Below are positions 40,578 to 52,885 of a DNA stretch of 64,000 bases, in pieces. Both the position numbers and the translations under genes were made by a program. The stretch comes from Trifolium pratense. Lineage: Eukaryota; Streptophyta; Magnoliopsida; Fabales; Fabaceae. The stretch is taken from NCBI RefSeq assembly GCF_020283565.1, contig NC_060065.1:53654703-53718702 (forward strand), read 5' to 3'. The notes beneath the pieces are model-generated. The model was not told the origin of the DNA and did not search any database. It saw only the letters and a program-made list of their open reading frames with translations. The stretch's first letter is position 1. Every line of letters begins with the position of its first letter.

Positions 40578-42818
40578 TCATCTATTTTGCTTGACGCTAG
40601 ATGATCTAAGAACATTCCAGTTTAGCTTATCTCCAGACGGCGGTTTTTTGAAAGAGCCCAAACTACTGCTGGTCGATGAGTGTTTGTTCCCCTGATCATT
40701 CTTGGGTGATTTGTTAGGATATTGTGCTTCATTACCTTCACTCTGTATCCTTTTACCATTTCCATTAACCTCGTTACTGTTTTTGTTCTTGTTAGCACTA
40801 TCTGTACCTTCAGCTGAAGAGGTATTTTCTCTGAAACATCACAAACAAAAATAAATTTATACTCGTCACAGTAAGAGAGAATATTCTCCATAATCTGTTA
40901 ATGTTAATAAAAGATGAAACCATGAAGTATATTATGAACTAAAACAATAAACGGAGAATCTTCTGACCCTTATTGTGGGGGAAAGAATATATAAAATGAG
41001 ATATCTACATGAAAGTTAGAGTTTAGACAAAGAAACCCACCTAACAGACACATTAGCATTTTGATTACTAGAAATGGTAGTTTTGGCTACAGGCTGATTA
41101 AGTCTTACTTCTTCCTCATTTAATTTCTACAAAGGCAACGCTACGACATTAGAATTTAGAATATGAACAAAGAAGATATAGATTAACTAGGAGTATAGAG
41201 AAAAAGCTTTTAAATTTATGATCTTCAAACTCACATCAACAGTTGGATTAAAACTTTGAAATGACATTCGACCTTTAAATGCTCCAGGACGAGGATCACC
41301 TTCCACTATGACCACACTACATATTTGTAAAAAGCCAGGCAAATTAAAAATGAATGAGATATAAAACAAACCAAAAGATGAAGAAAGCAATTGTAGAAAA
41401 GATACAGTTGTATATCAGAGCTATCAAATTGTTTCATAATTTATTCAACTTTTTCAATTTTATAAAATGTTTGTCAAATTTTTAGGGCTATACGATTGTT
41501 AAGTAACATCAGATGCCCGCATTCCACAAGTGATTCCTGCAAGCCATATTACAACTAAGAAACAAAGCCTTGCTCATTCATTTAGCAGCAATCAAGAGAA
41601 ATATGTAGCATAAAAATAACATTACAAACAAAATATAGCAAAAAAATTCAAACTCTAAACTTTGAAGAGCTAGCCTATAAGCAATACCGGATACAAATAA
41701 TTGCAATATGGAATGTCAACTTTTAAAAACATTAATTATTCTACTAAAAACCCTAAATTATTATCGATAGAAAACCAAAAACATTCCGTAAATGGATATT
41801 GGGAGATAAGTTTTCGCATGAGAAATAAATCCTAAAGTTTCAATTGACAAAATTTGATTACAGAGAGGGAAATAATTCAGTGTTGTAAATCATAGATCGG
41901 GAAAATAGCAATTGGTTCGAACTTTTTTCTTAAAATTTTGCTATTGGCCAGCCTAGTGGCCAACATATACTCAAATCAACATGGGGAGGGGAAATGTTGT
42001 GACCCGGGTTTGAACCCGGAATTCCACATAAAATATCCCCACAGCCAAACCGCTAGGCTGATTCAAACTTTGCTATGCTACCTACAAAACTATAAAATTG
42101 CTATAGCCGCTGTCTAACAATAACGTATCACCCAACAATAACAATTTTTCAAATCCAGTTACGCTGGCCGCTATTTGGAAACAAATCAAATTTGTACTAA
42201 ATAGCGCCCGCAATAGCCGCTATTTGACAACACTAAGGTAAATAAAAATTTCATGTGACAATTTCAAGAGGACAACAAATCCAATTTGTACTAAACCGCG
42301 CCGCTAAAACTGCTATTTGACAATACTAAGATAATTAAATACTAAATTTTCATGTGACAAGTTAACGAGAACAAATTTCAAATCCTCATAAGACCATGAA
42401 TTTCAATTCCAATATGTACATCAGTAATAAAAAAACAAAATTGAATAGAAAATTGATGACCCATATGCAGTAAAAATTGAAAACAGTACACATTATTTGA
42501 ATTTAATGAATAAAAATACCATTTTCTAGAAACAGTTGGGGTTGAACCAAAACTTGCATCATGTTTAACCTCTTCTTCTACTTTCTCAGGTTTCTCCTCT
42601 CTTGCAGCTGCTCTTTGCATGAACTATCCAATTTCAAAACAAAACAAAACAAAGAACAAACATCATTAATTAGTACATGGATATGAAATTTCAATCTTGA
42701 ATCAAACAATAGTGAGAAAATTCCTCAAAAAAAAATTCAATAATAATAATAATGGTTGTGGTTGGTTCATTGTTACCTTCAAGTTCTTCAATACGCTTGA
42801 AAGTTCGCGCTTTGCCAT
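40578..42818 (-). CDS. M-phase phosphoprotein 6 homologue (MPP6, nuclear exosome cofactor)
   Basis: Five exons on the minus strand: 42818-42777, 42623-42520, 41316-41235, 41126-41041, 40830-40578; all GT-AG with consistent phase; 188 residues. Start MAKRELSSVLKNLK then FMQRAAAREEKPEK, followed by GSTPTVSRKCVVIVEGDPRP and GAFKGRMSFQSFNPTVD, the conserved core of the MPHOSPH6 family. The C-terminal half is low-complexity and basic/polar, ending GDKLNWNVLRSSSVKQN. In yeast and human, MPP6 tethers the RNA helicase MTR4 to the nuclear RNA exosome and helps 5.8S rRNA processing; the same role is inferred here. An SINE-like element lies in intron 2. None of the exons is long, so simple open-frame scans miss most of the gene. 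Confidence 0.9.
41945..42064 (+). mobile_element. tRNA-like short element (SINE family 3 or foldback) in MPP6 intron 2
   Basis: About 120 bp flanked by AAATTTTGCTAT (41933-41944) and AAACTTTGCTAT (42065-42076), one mismatch. Contains a strong B box, GGGTTTGAACCC (42006-42017), and GCCTAGTGGCCAAC as A-box region. Its ends can also pair (CAGCCTAGTGG against CCGCTAGGCTG), so a foldback element is an alternative. Confidence 0.65.
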
Positions 42819-44136
42819 TGTAGGTTTCTTTGAAAGCTCTCGCTTCTTCTTCCTCTAAAACACAGCGACAAAGCAACCTTAACCTAGCTCCGCCAAATCT
42901 GAATTGTGTGAACAAAATTTTACTTTTTATGTTGTTTTGTTTTGTCCCACGAAATTACTAAGATGTCCCTATATATGTATTAATTGTGCCGGCCCAGTTT
43001 CCCAGTTTAACAACTTAGGGTAAGTTTGTTATATATTAAAAAAAAATAGTAATTATGATATTTAATAATTTAAAATTTTTTTTTTTATAAGATAAAGATT
43101 AGTTTTTCTTTTTAAGACATGAGATAAAGATTAGTTTTTATGAGATAAAAAAAAAAAGATTAGTTTGTTTTCTTTTGTCATAATATTAGTTTTTTTTTTT
43201 TTCTTTTTTGACAAAAATCTTTAGTTTTTTTTTTAAGCCAAATCTTTTGTTTGTAAAAGTGATTTTTTTTAATTACAAAATAACCTCCACCTAGTATTTA
43301 TTTTCTCTTTCCTCTAAACAATCTATTATTTTTTAGAAGTTACTCTTATCAACTTCTCATTTAAAGTCATTTTCTAATTTTTAGATTATGATATTTTTAA
43401 AAATTTGAAACAAACACAATATTTTTTAAAGTGGTTATTTTTTATTGAAAAAAAATAAAAAAAATTTCCTATAATAAGTAGTAACAAACAACCTCTTAGT
43501 TGAAAATTTCTTTTCGTGCCCTTCATATTTCTCGCACACCCCTTGATTTGTTATGAATTCTCATCTCCCTTGCTTCTCGCGCCCTTGAGCTGTTTGTGAC
43601 ATTGGCGCGAGATCCCACTGCGTCATTCGATAGGCTAGCACATAGCCTCTTTTCGAATTTGTGATCCGCAATGATTTTGCGGCCACAATGTTGTGTCTGT
43701 TCTATGCTCTGAAAATAAGCTAAGTGGTATTTATTTTCTGCAGCCCTAAACTTTCAGCTTCCTGTACTCTTGTTAGTCTGGAAAGTGCTTACTGTTAGTT
43801 TTTTTCTACTGCATAATTTGGATTGTATAATGTATAATAGGAGGTCTTAGGGGGTGCAGAAGCAATAACAGAGAGATAAAGATAAAGTATTGCACATACA
43901 CCTTCCCTTATTTATAATTTCTGATTTTTATCTGTTTTCAGTGTCACAACTCACAAGATAGAAATGGAAAATAAGTGAATGTGAAAACACTAACCTTACA
44001 AAATAAAAGCTCATTTATTTATATAAATAATACATCACTGTATCAGTAGTATTCTGATAACAATTACATTAGTCAAAGTCAGATGCCAAGACAAAATTTA
44101 TTAGGACCACAAATTCAAAAGTTTGATGTATATAAG
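42819..44136. other. Intergenic between the MPP6 and HAD genes
   Basis: The 5' flank of MPP6 (transcribed leftwards), then a long AT-rich stretch with many T- and A-runs (43030-43490). 43560-43700 is less AT-rich but has no gene I can support. 43750-44136 is the 3' flank of the HAD gene. Confidence 0.4.
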
Positions 44137-46524
44137 TTAAGCTATAACAGATGTTTCAATTGCAACCTTTCTAGAATACTTGACACTTTTACTCTTATCA
44201 ACAGCTTCCCATAGTTCTGGAAATGCCTCCTTCATATTATGGATACTCTCCAAGGCATGATCCACTCCTGTAGTTCTAAGGGAAGTACCCACCTGCACAA
44301 GTATAATATTTAGATATTAAATGATTTTCAACATTCAATATATTCATATGATTCAATATATTCATAAGTTAACATCTCCAAGTGTGTCTTTTGTTGCACT
44401 TTTGTTAGTAATTAGTATCAATTTTATAGGTCAAATTGACCGGCAGAATACACATTTATGACCAAACTAACTAACGGATGATATATTCAAAGATCAAACG
44501 AAATAGCATTTAGGCATGTTTCCGTTCATAAACAATGGACAAGGACTACCTACCAAGACTGTGTGAAGGCCTAAAGATTTGCCTGTCTTTATGTTGCGGA
44601 TACTGTCATCAAAGAACAACTACAAAAGGCAAAGTAAAAAAATAAATACATAATTTTATGTCTTACGAGATAGCGCATAATCAAAAAAATGATAGTTAGT
44701 GACACAAACTGGAAGATCACCATAAAAAAAAGCTTAAATTAGGATTGGAGACGGCCAAAATGTTACTTAGAGAAGCATAGCATAGAATCTTACTGTTCTT
44801 TGAGGGTCAATATCTGTCATCTTGAAAACCTTTTCAAATGCATCTGCAAAGGGTTTACAAACAACTGGGGTCTTTGGAAGCACAATATCAGCATTAGGCC
44901 TACAAATGTACTCATAAAAATCAAATATTCCTGATGAACTTTGTTCATATTCACTGCCATCTTTATTGTGAGGTGAATTGATGTTATTGGATTTGAAGGA
45001 ATTTAGTGTCTCAAAGCTTATGATTCTTTCGAAACAATCCTCTAGTCCAAGCCTGTGAAGCACTCTATTTGCATGCGCCTCGTCTGAGTTTGTAAAAACC
45101 TATAGGAAAATAAATATACTATCAGTTATAATTTATGAATTATGTTTTGTTTGGATAAACAACTTAATTAAGTGCGCTTATAGCATAAATGTTTACCACT
45201 TAAGTGCTCATATAAGCTATTTCCGTAACAAAAGAAAAAATGAAGTCAAAGTATTTTCATATAAGCTATCACGGAGAATTTATAAGAGTTAGATGAAATC
45301 AACTTAAGTTATTTCTATAAACTCTCTTAAACAGTCACATTAATGGTAAAGTCACATGTGCTACGGAAAACAGCTTATGGACATGACAGTCTCACTAGTG
45401 ATAATGTCGCATGTGCTAGTGAAAAACAGCTTATAAACATATCATTAGTTGTTTCTATAAACTCTCTTAAACAGTCTCAGAAGTACTAATGTCAGAAGTG
45501 CTAAGGTAAATAGATAAGTTTCAATAAGTGAATAAAACAGATTCGATGTTACTACTTTGGCCATCAATATAGTATAAGAATAAAGAAACTTACAATTTTT
45601 CTAAAGGGTAGGCTAAGCAAAATTCCTCTAAGAACAGGGTCAGGTTTTAGCAAATTATACGGCAATCTCCCATGAACAAAGCTGCACAACACCAAAAATA
45701 GTTTCAAACTATTTAAATAAAAAATAAAATTGAACCAATCACAAATATGTAAAGTCATTTATTTATTTATTTACCCATGAAAGTCATCATAGTGAAATAA
45801 AAAATAAAATTGAACCAATCACAAATATGTAAAGTCATTTATTTATTTATTTACCCATGAAAGTCATCATAGTCAAAATCATAGCCAATTGCCTGATAAG
45901 AACAAAACAGACAAAAATGTTGATTCATTCACCAGTCCATAGCCTTAATTAAAATATAATGAAAGTTGAATTAATTAGTATTTTATATACTTAGTTACCT
46001 TAAGACCAGCCATCGTTGTCCCATAAATCTTATATAAAGAAACACACAATTGAGGAACTTTATCCTCTTCTATCCCAAGCTTTTCAAGCATATACTCTAC
46101 AAAATGCCATGCAATGCAACCATTAAAAATAAATAAACAAATTCCACAAAATCAATACACATAAACTTTTTTTTTGTCGAGTATCCTGGTGGCTAGAAAA
46201 TTCACGTAAATAATAAGTGTGTGTCCTAGGTTTGAACCCTAACTCATGCACTTATAGTGCGAATGTTACATATATCATGATTCATGATCAAATGAATTGA
46301 TTATTACCTTGAATATTTTTGGTGACGTGCCCTGATAATCCAGAACTGAAAGGATAAAGTGTATCATCAAGATCTGCAAATATTAATAAACAATTAGTTA
46401 ATTAGTGGATGAAATGAAGTAGTAGCAGTAGTAGTAATTTAGAATGGTGTGAAGTGGTAGTACCAAATAAAAGACAATCATATTTAGCCTTTGATTCCTG
46501 AAACTGATGATCCCCGTTTTCCAT
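44137..46524 (-). CDS. HAD-superfamily pyrimidine 5'-nucleotidase-like protein (SDT1-type)
   Basis: Eight exons on the minus strand: 46524-46464, 46373-46308, 46096-45999, 45892-45855, 45681-45594, 45099-44794, 44619-44554, 44292-44137; all GT-AG, phase consistent, 292 residues. HAD motifs in order: DLDDTLYP (motif I, residues 21-28, nucleophile Asp split across the first intron), VFTNSDEAHA (motif II), PVVCKPFADAFEKVF (motif III Lys), LFFDDSIRNI (motif IV). The order and the YPFSSG text after motif I match the plant and yeast group of cytosolic nucleotide phosphatases acting on UMP/CMP-like substrates. The C-terminal about 25 residues (DKSKSVKYSRKVAIETSVIA) are variable in the family. Intron 2 holds a SINE and exon 4 with intron 4 is partly duplicated. 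Confidence 0.92.
45714..45873. repeat. 80-bp tandem duplication across an exon-intron border of the HAD gene
   Basis: Two near-identical copies, 45714-45793 and 45794-45873. Each holds TTTACCCATGAAAGTCATCA, on the minus strand the end of exon 4 with its GG/GTAAAT donor. Only the copy at 45861-45873 is joined to the rest of exon 4; the other is a donor site without an acceptor, inside intron 4. Confidence 0.92.
46172..46270 (+). mobile_element. SINE-like element (family 3) in intron 2 of the HAD gene
   Basis: A-box region GTATCCTGGTGGCTAGAAAA and B box TAGGTTTGAACCCTAAC (about 46227-46243), preceded by a T-run. Similar to the elements at 41945 and 60105. Boundaries approximate. Confidence 0.6.
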
Positions 46525-48541
46525 TATTACTTGTTTGAAGCAAATAATAACAGAGAGATTAAAGTGTGGAGATTTGATTTGAAGAGAAGTGTGAATGAAT
46601 GAATGAATAAATAATAATGGCGTTGAAAGAAAGGAAAGGCAATGTGCACTGTGATCGTGTCGACGATTTAGACCTACAGACAGGAGAAAAATATCTTGTG
46701 ACACGTTGTCCACTTCCATACTGACACGTTGCTTATTATTCTTTGCGTCGGTCATTTTCTGTTAAGCGCCAACGTCCCTTATTATTGAAGGAAGAAGAAA
46801 TAAGCTAAAGTTAATTCAAACTAAGCCATTATCACGTTCATTAGTGAAGACATTAGCAATGTGATTATGTGAATCATCTATTAAAATGAAAGTGTAGGTG
46901 TCATTGTTACACACTATGAAGTCATTGCAATTTCAAGGACAATACTGACCAAAGAGGTTGGAATTCAATCTCATCGATCTTTTTCTCTAATTTCACCTTC
47001 AAATTTTCGCTTCATCAATCTTTTTCCTTTATTTTTATAAAAAAGAAGGAAAATGAAATGAATAACACGTTTAGGAGATTCAGATGTAAAACTTTTTTAA
47101 TTATAAGTTGTGTTTTGAAGAAGAAAAATGGAATGAAGAACTGCGTTATTAGGCTTGTGAGATGTTCATTGATGAAATTGAACGTAGCCATCCTATGAGA
47201 CCAATGGAGTTGTACTGGGCAATGGATCAGGGTGTGATTTGTTAAGGCCCAATCTAGAAAACCCATATCACTCAAGTCCAATTAAAATATCTCAAGGAGC
47301 ATCTAAAGGAGAAGCGTGAAAACAACCATGAAAAACACATGATAAGCATGATCCACCATGGCTTGAAGAAGAAGGAAAAGAAGCTTGGAGAAGAAGGAAA
47401 AGAAACCGCCACTACCCATGAATTCCTCTACAAGCAAGGCGGTTACCTGAGAAGCAAGAGGTGGATGTTTTGCCTATAAATAGAGTCTTCTTCAAGAGAA
47501 GGAAAGGACAATTTTTATTTCATTCTTGTAAAGAGAAACAATTTTTTCTCTAATATCCATTATCAATCTTGAATAATACAAACCCCCTTTGTTCTTTACC
47601 AGAACAGGAGCATATCAGAAACAATTGAGTTCACAATATCTAATAAAAGCATGTGGTTCGAAAGATAAATTCCGAAATGTGCCAATGTTAAATTGGTTTG
47701 GAAGCTATGTTTCGAACCAATATCAAGTTCGGAATGTAACTTCCGAACCAATTTTAAGGGAAAAATTGAATTTTTGAGGGGTGTGAGAATAATTTGAAAG
47801 GCCTAAAGAGTAAAGATCAGCTTTGGTTAGGTTTGTTTTTCTTGGGTCAAGAGATATTTGGTTTGTTGAAAAGACAAAAAAAATAAAACGAATTTTTCTC
47901 TTCCCACCCCCTACGTTTCTTTGCTATCTCCAAAACATGCAGAAAATTTCGGAAAACGTTTTTTGAAGTTTTTTCAATGTAAATTTCAGTAAAATTTACA
48001 CTAAAATGAAATTCGGAAAACGTTTTTCAAATTTTTCTACGTGTTTTGGGAATAGAAAAGAAACATTGGATGTGGGGAGAGAACTTGTCAAAGAAAACTA
48101 TGTGAGGCCCGACACGGCAACTATCAATACAGCCAGACTTATAAATTGCTCTGTTTTGTGGTTGAACATTATAATTAAGTGTACAAATTTATTTTAAATC
48201 AGTTCCAACAAAAATAATTATTTAAAAGAAATTCCATCCCTTAGAATGAATAAAATATGATAAAAATAATACTCCCTCCTGAAAAAATGGATGTCGTTTA
48301 AATTTTATTTAGATATAAATTAAACCAGCTATTCAAGATATTAGTTAAGCTATAAGATATTAGTTAAGTTAAAAATGATCCGCAATATTTAATCTAAGCG
48401 CTTAAGGTAAAAAAGATTTGTAATATTTTATCTAATTGTTTTGGGTAGTTTGAAGTTTTTATTTTTTACACACATGTTAATAAATATAATGTATGTTGTC
48501 AAAAATATGATATATTTACTAAATTAAATTAAAATTATTAG
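46525..48541. other. Intergenic; possible LTR fragment and unclassified repeats
   Basis: 46525-46800 is the 5' flank of the HAD gene. 47241-47606 has LTR-like traits: begins TGTTAAGG, has a CCTATAAATAG TATA-like box (47472-47482) followed by purine-rich leader, and may end near CCAGAACA; no target duplication was found, so this is tentative. 47640-48050 repeats TTCGGAA/TTCCGAA motifs, with TTCGGAAAACGTTTTT at about 47948 and 48013. 48271-48284 is a lone MITE end (TACTCCCTCC). Confidence 0.4.
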
Positions 48542-48559
48542 TGTAATAGTATTTTGAAG

Positions 48560-48944
48560 TGGTGTCTTAAGGTTTTGGGTGAAAAAGTTGTGTCTCGCTC
48601 TCTTGTGGTCTTGGAGCATTGGCCTATTATTTCTCCCGAGTTTCCCGAACTCCCCAACAAGTGGTATCAGAGCTATGGTTCGGCTTGGTGGAGGAGCGGG
48701 CATGGATCTTGATATTGGATCAACTATAGGATGTGAAATTCACACTTGGAGGGAGAATGTTGAGTTTCAAGTGTGAGTCATTAAGTCCCAACATCAACTA
48801 TGTACAAGAAGAATGTTTGATTTATAAGGATGAGACTCATTAATCTAATGTCTTAAGGTTTTAGATTGAGATGTACTGTCTCCCTCTCTTACGGTCCTAG
48901 AACATTGACATATTATTTCTCTCGAGCTCGGGACTCCCCTAACA
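48560..48944 (+). mobile_element. TRIM (miniature LTR retrotransposon), 5' LTR truncated
   Basis: Partial 5' LTR from about 48560 to 48659 (GTCTTAAGGTTTTGGG ... CTCCCCAACA), then AG and TGGTATCAGAGC (48662-48673), the primer binding site matching the 3' end of initiator tRNA-Met. The internal domain is only 98 bp (48660-48757) and ends in a purine tract, GGAGGGAGAA. The 3' LTR is 48758-48944, 187 bp, TGTTGAG to CCCCTAACA. No coding capacity, so it must move with help from other elements. Same family as the solo LTR at 10183-10375. Confidence 0.92.
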
Positions 48945-51299
48945 CTTTTCTATGCAAAGTTCATTCCTTATGGGAACTTCAGCTCGGTCTAGAACAGACA
49001 TGTACTATTTACATTAATTTTGTTTACCAATGATAATGTTAATTACACGCATGTGATTGCATAGTTTTATTTTTTGACCAGTCAAAATAATCTTCAAAAC
49101 AAAAGTTTGTTCCAAATCATTAGATTCCTTCTCGATGTGCATTTCATAATAGTAAGATCTCTTCCAATTTCCATTTCTTAACATTGATTTACAAGTGTGA
49201 TATGATATAGTAGTATTTTTTTAATTGCCACTGCTTAGTACTCACTCTAGCGGCGAATTCAATTAAAAGTATATATTTTTTTTGGTGAATAATTAAAAGT
49301 ATATTACTAGAATAAGAAGAAAGAAAAAACACAAATCAATTCTTTCACATGATAAGTTCAGCAAGACCGTCCTATTTAAAATATTAAATTCAGACAAAAC
49401 TGGCAGATTTAATTAAAAACAATTAAATCTAATTTATATTGTTTACTATTCTAACTACTGCTCTGCCTCTAGCTACGTAGTTACAATGCCATGTGCATGT
49501 GAAATTCAAACCTATAATACATTAGTTAATGAGTACAACATTATGGGTGTTCGGTCAAAAAAACATTATGGGGGGTGTTATTTAAATATCACAATACTAA
49601 CAATACCGACTTATAGGTTTTCTTGGTGATGAGAAAAACTTAGGTAGTTATTTGAAGTTGGAAGTTAAGAAAAATAGCTCATATCATGAGTATGATGTAG
49701 GATATAGATCGTAGACCCAAATAACTATTATTTATTTATTTATATCTCTGTTCTCTTTAATTTGAAATAGATATTTAGATCATTATTTAAACTTGCAATA
49801 TCTTGGTTATAAGATATATGAGTTGCATCTTTTGCGAATTTGAAGTTTGATCTAACTTAACATTTGTGTTGCTCAGCATTATTGGACTCGGAAAGCGCAT
49901 ATAAATTGTGGATAACTCGATCAGAAACCTGATAGTAGGTGACCCGACAGGTCATGGAGAAGACTTTGATATCATCTTAGAATTAGATATATGGCTTAAC
50001 TCATCCTTACAAAATCGACTTGTAAGGTGAGATTGTCCTCACTTATAAACACACATTCAGGTCATCTTGCAACCGATGTGGTACTTTTTAACACGCCTCC
50101 TTACGCCTAACACTATTGGATTTGATGCATGAATATAAATCGTGGGTGATCTGGTAGCGGAAACCTGATAACATATGATCCAACAAATCTTGAAGAGATG
50201 TGTTTATAAGTGAGGGCAATCCTCACCTTACAACCGATTTTGTAAGGTGAGAATTGTCTCTTATTTATAAACTCATGTTCAAACCAACTCACATCCGATA
50301 TAAGATTTCTTAACACATCCTTACTAAGATGAACATATTTTTTGCAACTAACTTGAGGATATGTAAGGGAAACCTACTTCTTCTTTTTTCAATAGGTAGT
50401 ACTGAAAATAGAAATATATCTTCATATAAATCGTTAAGAGACTTTTTAACACATTTCTCAACAATCTATTTTTGTTTATTGAAATTCATCTTCAATGTGA
50501 AACTCTATATAAATATTTTTTTAGCGCAATTGCAAAAACTAATTACTCAAATCGGATAAATTTGAAAAGGGTGATAAAGCTTTTCCTCAATAGAAACACT
50601 ATTATATTTTTAGAATTAAATTTAAACTTCTTTTGATTAAATTGAAAAAAAAATCTTTATTATCTCATTCAAATACTTTGGTTGGATCTATCTAAAATTC
50701 CACTAATAAAAAGATGTGTTAGTAATCTAGATATCTAAATCAATAAAAGGCAGATAAATTATTATTTAGCACCGAATTCATATACAAGAGGCTATATCTA
50801 TCTTAGTATCTTATTGAGTTTCTTGTTCAAAAAAAAAAGTATCTTATTGAGTTTTTAATCATAAGATTTAGTCAAAAAGAAAATTAGCTAATCATAGGAT
50901 TGACCATGTCAGAACCAGTTGATTATTAGTAGTATAGTATCTCTTTTTCACAAATGTCGTTTTCAAAGTGTGAAAGTGAACGATTAATTAAGAAGAATCT
51001 ATTTTTCGGTTATGAAATAAATATATTTTATTATTCTTTCAAGTGGTAAGTGATTTGCATCATTTAAATAAGTAGCAATTAAGAGAATATTTTTCACTCT
51101 TGTATATGGATGCAGTCACTTTACATGTTCATCAATAAATTCTTCAGTGGATAGTAATTACCACTAAACGGTGGTGCTAATTGTAAGATGGTAAAGAAAA
51201 AAAATCTTCGTAAGAATACGTGTTCGATTTTTAAGTGAAATAATTTATTGGTCAGATTTTAAGTGAAAAAAAAAATGTTGTCTTTTTTTACCGTATATG
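48945..51299. other. Intergenic, diverged dispersed repeat at 49890-50320
   Basis: No gene supported. 49890-50320 contains two diverged units, each with ATTGGA...GCAT, GGTGA...GG, CTTATAAACACA-like text and the palindromic core CCTTACAAxxCGATTTTGTAAGG, in the second unit CTCACCTTACAACCGATTTT. This resembles a dispersed legume repeat, class unknown. The rest is AT-rich. Confidence 0.4.
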
Positions 51300-51482
51300 T
51301 GGTTATATTTTTTTTTTCCACTATCTACTCGGTCTATTGGTGATTGGACCACCTAATTTGATTCAAGAGTCAGTTCTGTCATTAAGTGGTTTCAGGCACC
51401 TTCCGATTGCAGTTATGAAAATCGAACTGTGGTCTTTTCTACCAAATTTAATGTCAACCAACATTGAACTATCCGATAATAT
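51300..51482 (-). mobile_element. SINE (family 1), second copy, minus strand
   Basis: Aligns with the element at 25940-26113 in the same orientation: GAGTCAGTTCTGTC, AAGTGGTTTCAGGCACCTTC, GTGGTCTTTTCTACCAAATT, AATGTCAACCAACATTGAAC. On the minus strand it has the B-box-like CAGTTCGATTTTC and ends in an A-run (plus-strand T-run at 51309-51320). No clear target duplication. Confidence 0.7.
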
Positions 51483-51496
51483 ACTTTTAGGGTCTT

Positions 51497-51659
51497 GTTA
51501 ACGTGTGCCCTAAGGGCACATGTTAAGATATACCAAAATAGAAATTTAACATTTAATGATATAAGAAATTTAATGCTTCAAAAGTCAAAATGCACAAATT
51601 AGCATTTAATAATTTCTATTTTTGTTTCCTTAACATGTGCCTTAAGGGCACAAGTTAAC
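51497..51659. mobile_element. MITE with palindromic ends
   Basis: 163 bp. Left end GTTAACGTGTGCCCTAAGGG then CACATGTTAA; right end CTTAACATGTGCCTTAAGGG then CACAAGTTAAC. Each end is itself a palindrome (GTGCCCTAAGGGCAC), and the ends are inverted relative to each other. No coding capacity; superfamily not resolved. Confidence 0.85.
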
Positions 51660-52569
51660 ATTCTCCATACTTTTAACTTAAGAAACAATGTAGCTATGCT
51701 TTTCTTAATATCATTAAAGAGTGAGAAAATTGAAAATAATTTTCATATGAGACAAGTGACAAACAACAATCATGTTCATACGAATAAGATGTGAATCTGA
51801 ACACTAAATATAGTACTCATCAAGACTTGTAATATTAATTTTTAGTCATATATATTTTTTGACTACCAAGGATTCAGAATACTGTCATGTGTCATCCACG
51901 TGCACATTAGGAAAGCATCTTATAACTGCAAATTCGGCACAAGATCGTTGTGCAGTTAATTAAGCATCACCCATTCAACTCAGCATTCTCACAATTGTTT
52001 CTTTCAACATCCCCAAATAGAAACAAAATGGCTAACCAACAATAAATTAAGGGTCTTGACCCTCTCGCATGTGATTAGAAGTTTGATTATTGTCTCATAC
52101 CTAAAGAGAAAATTTGGTTGTGCTGGGGAAACTCACCTTATATGCCCTACAAGTTCCCCAATCGAGATTAATCATAAAAAAAAATAATAATAAACATGCT
52201 GAAACACTAACTTAAATGATTAATAAATTTCTCTTAAGACGAATAGTTCGAGAGAAATTAAATTTAATTCTTTAAAAAAATAAGCTAAACTTTATTTATT
52301 TTTCGGTCAGCTTCCTAATTATTTGACTCTTTCTCCTAAATATGAGAGTTAAAATATTATTTTCATATTTAACTTTTTATCTAATTTTCATTTTATCTTT
52401 TCACTGGTTAGAAGATAAAAAATAACTCATTGGTATAATTAATTTGCAGAATATAAAGCATAAAAAATACAGTATATTTGAACAAAATAAACTAAAATGG
52501 TAGAGTAACAGGCACAAGCATAACACAAGCTTCCACACCACATGAGAAACCAGCTATAGTTTGTCTACA
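51660..52569. other. Intergenic, no gene recognised
   Basis: AT-rich sequence without an element or gene I can support, ending at the CACTA insertion. Confidence 0.3.
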
Positions 52570-52594
52570 CACTACTACAAAAAAGGGCTTTTAT

Positions 52595-52885
52595 AGCGTT
52601 TTTTTTTGGCTTTTATAGCATTTAAAAGCGCTATTGATGGATCCGCTATTATAGGTATCACGCCTATTATAACGTTTTCAAAAAGCGCTATTATAAGTAT
52701 TAAAACGCTATAGTATAACTGATTACGCGTATTTTAATGCCTTTGTCAATAGGTTTTAATAGCGGTTTATGAAAAAAGCGCTATTAAAGGTTCCAGTTTT
52801 AATAGCGCCCGTGCTTAAAGCGCTATAGTAAGGCTGTTTTTTCTAAACGTTTTATAGCGATTTATATGAAAGCGCTATTGTATGT
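52595..52885. repeat. Left subterminal repeat array of the CACTA element
   Basis: About ten copies in both orientations of a core AGCGCTAT(T/A)/ATAGCG, spaced roughly 20-40 bases. Mirrored by the array at 56665-56900. Confidence 0.85.

Noticed and set aside
40622..40891. Minus-strand 89-codon open frame as a separate small gene
   Set aside because: It overlaps the last MPP6 exon in the wrong frame; the spliced MPP6 frame explains the region.
47241..47606. Solo LTR
   Set aside because: TG...CA-like ends and a TATA-like box are present but no target duplication or second copy was found, so it is only mentioned as a possibility.
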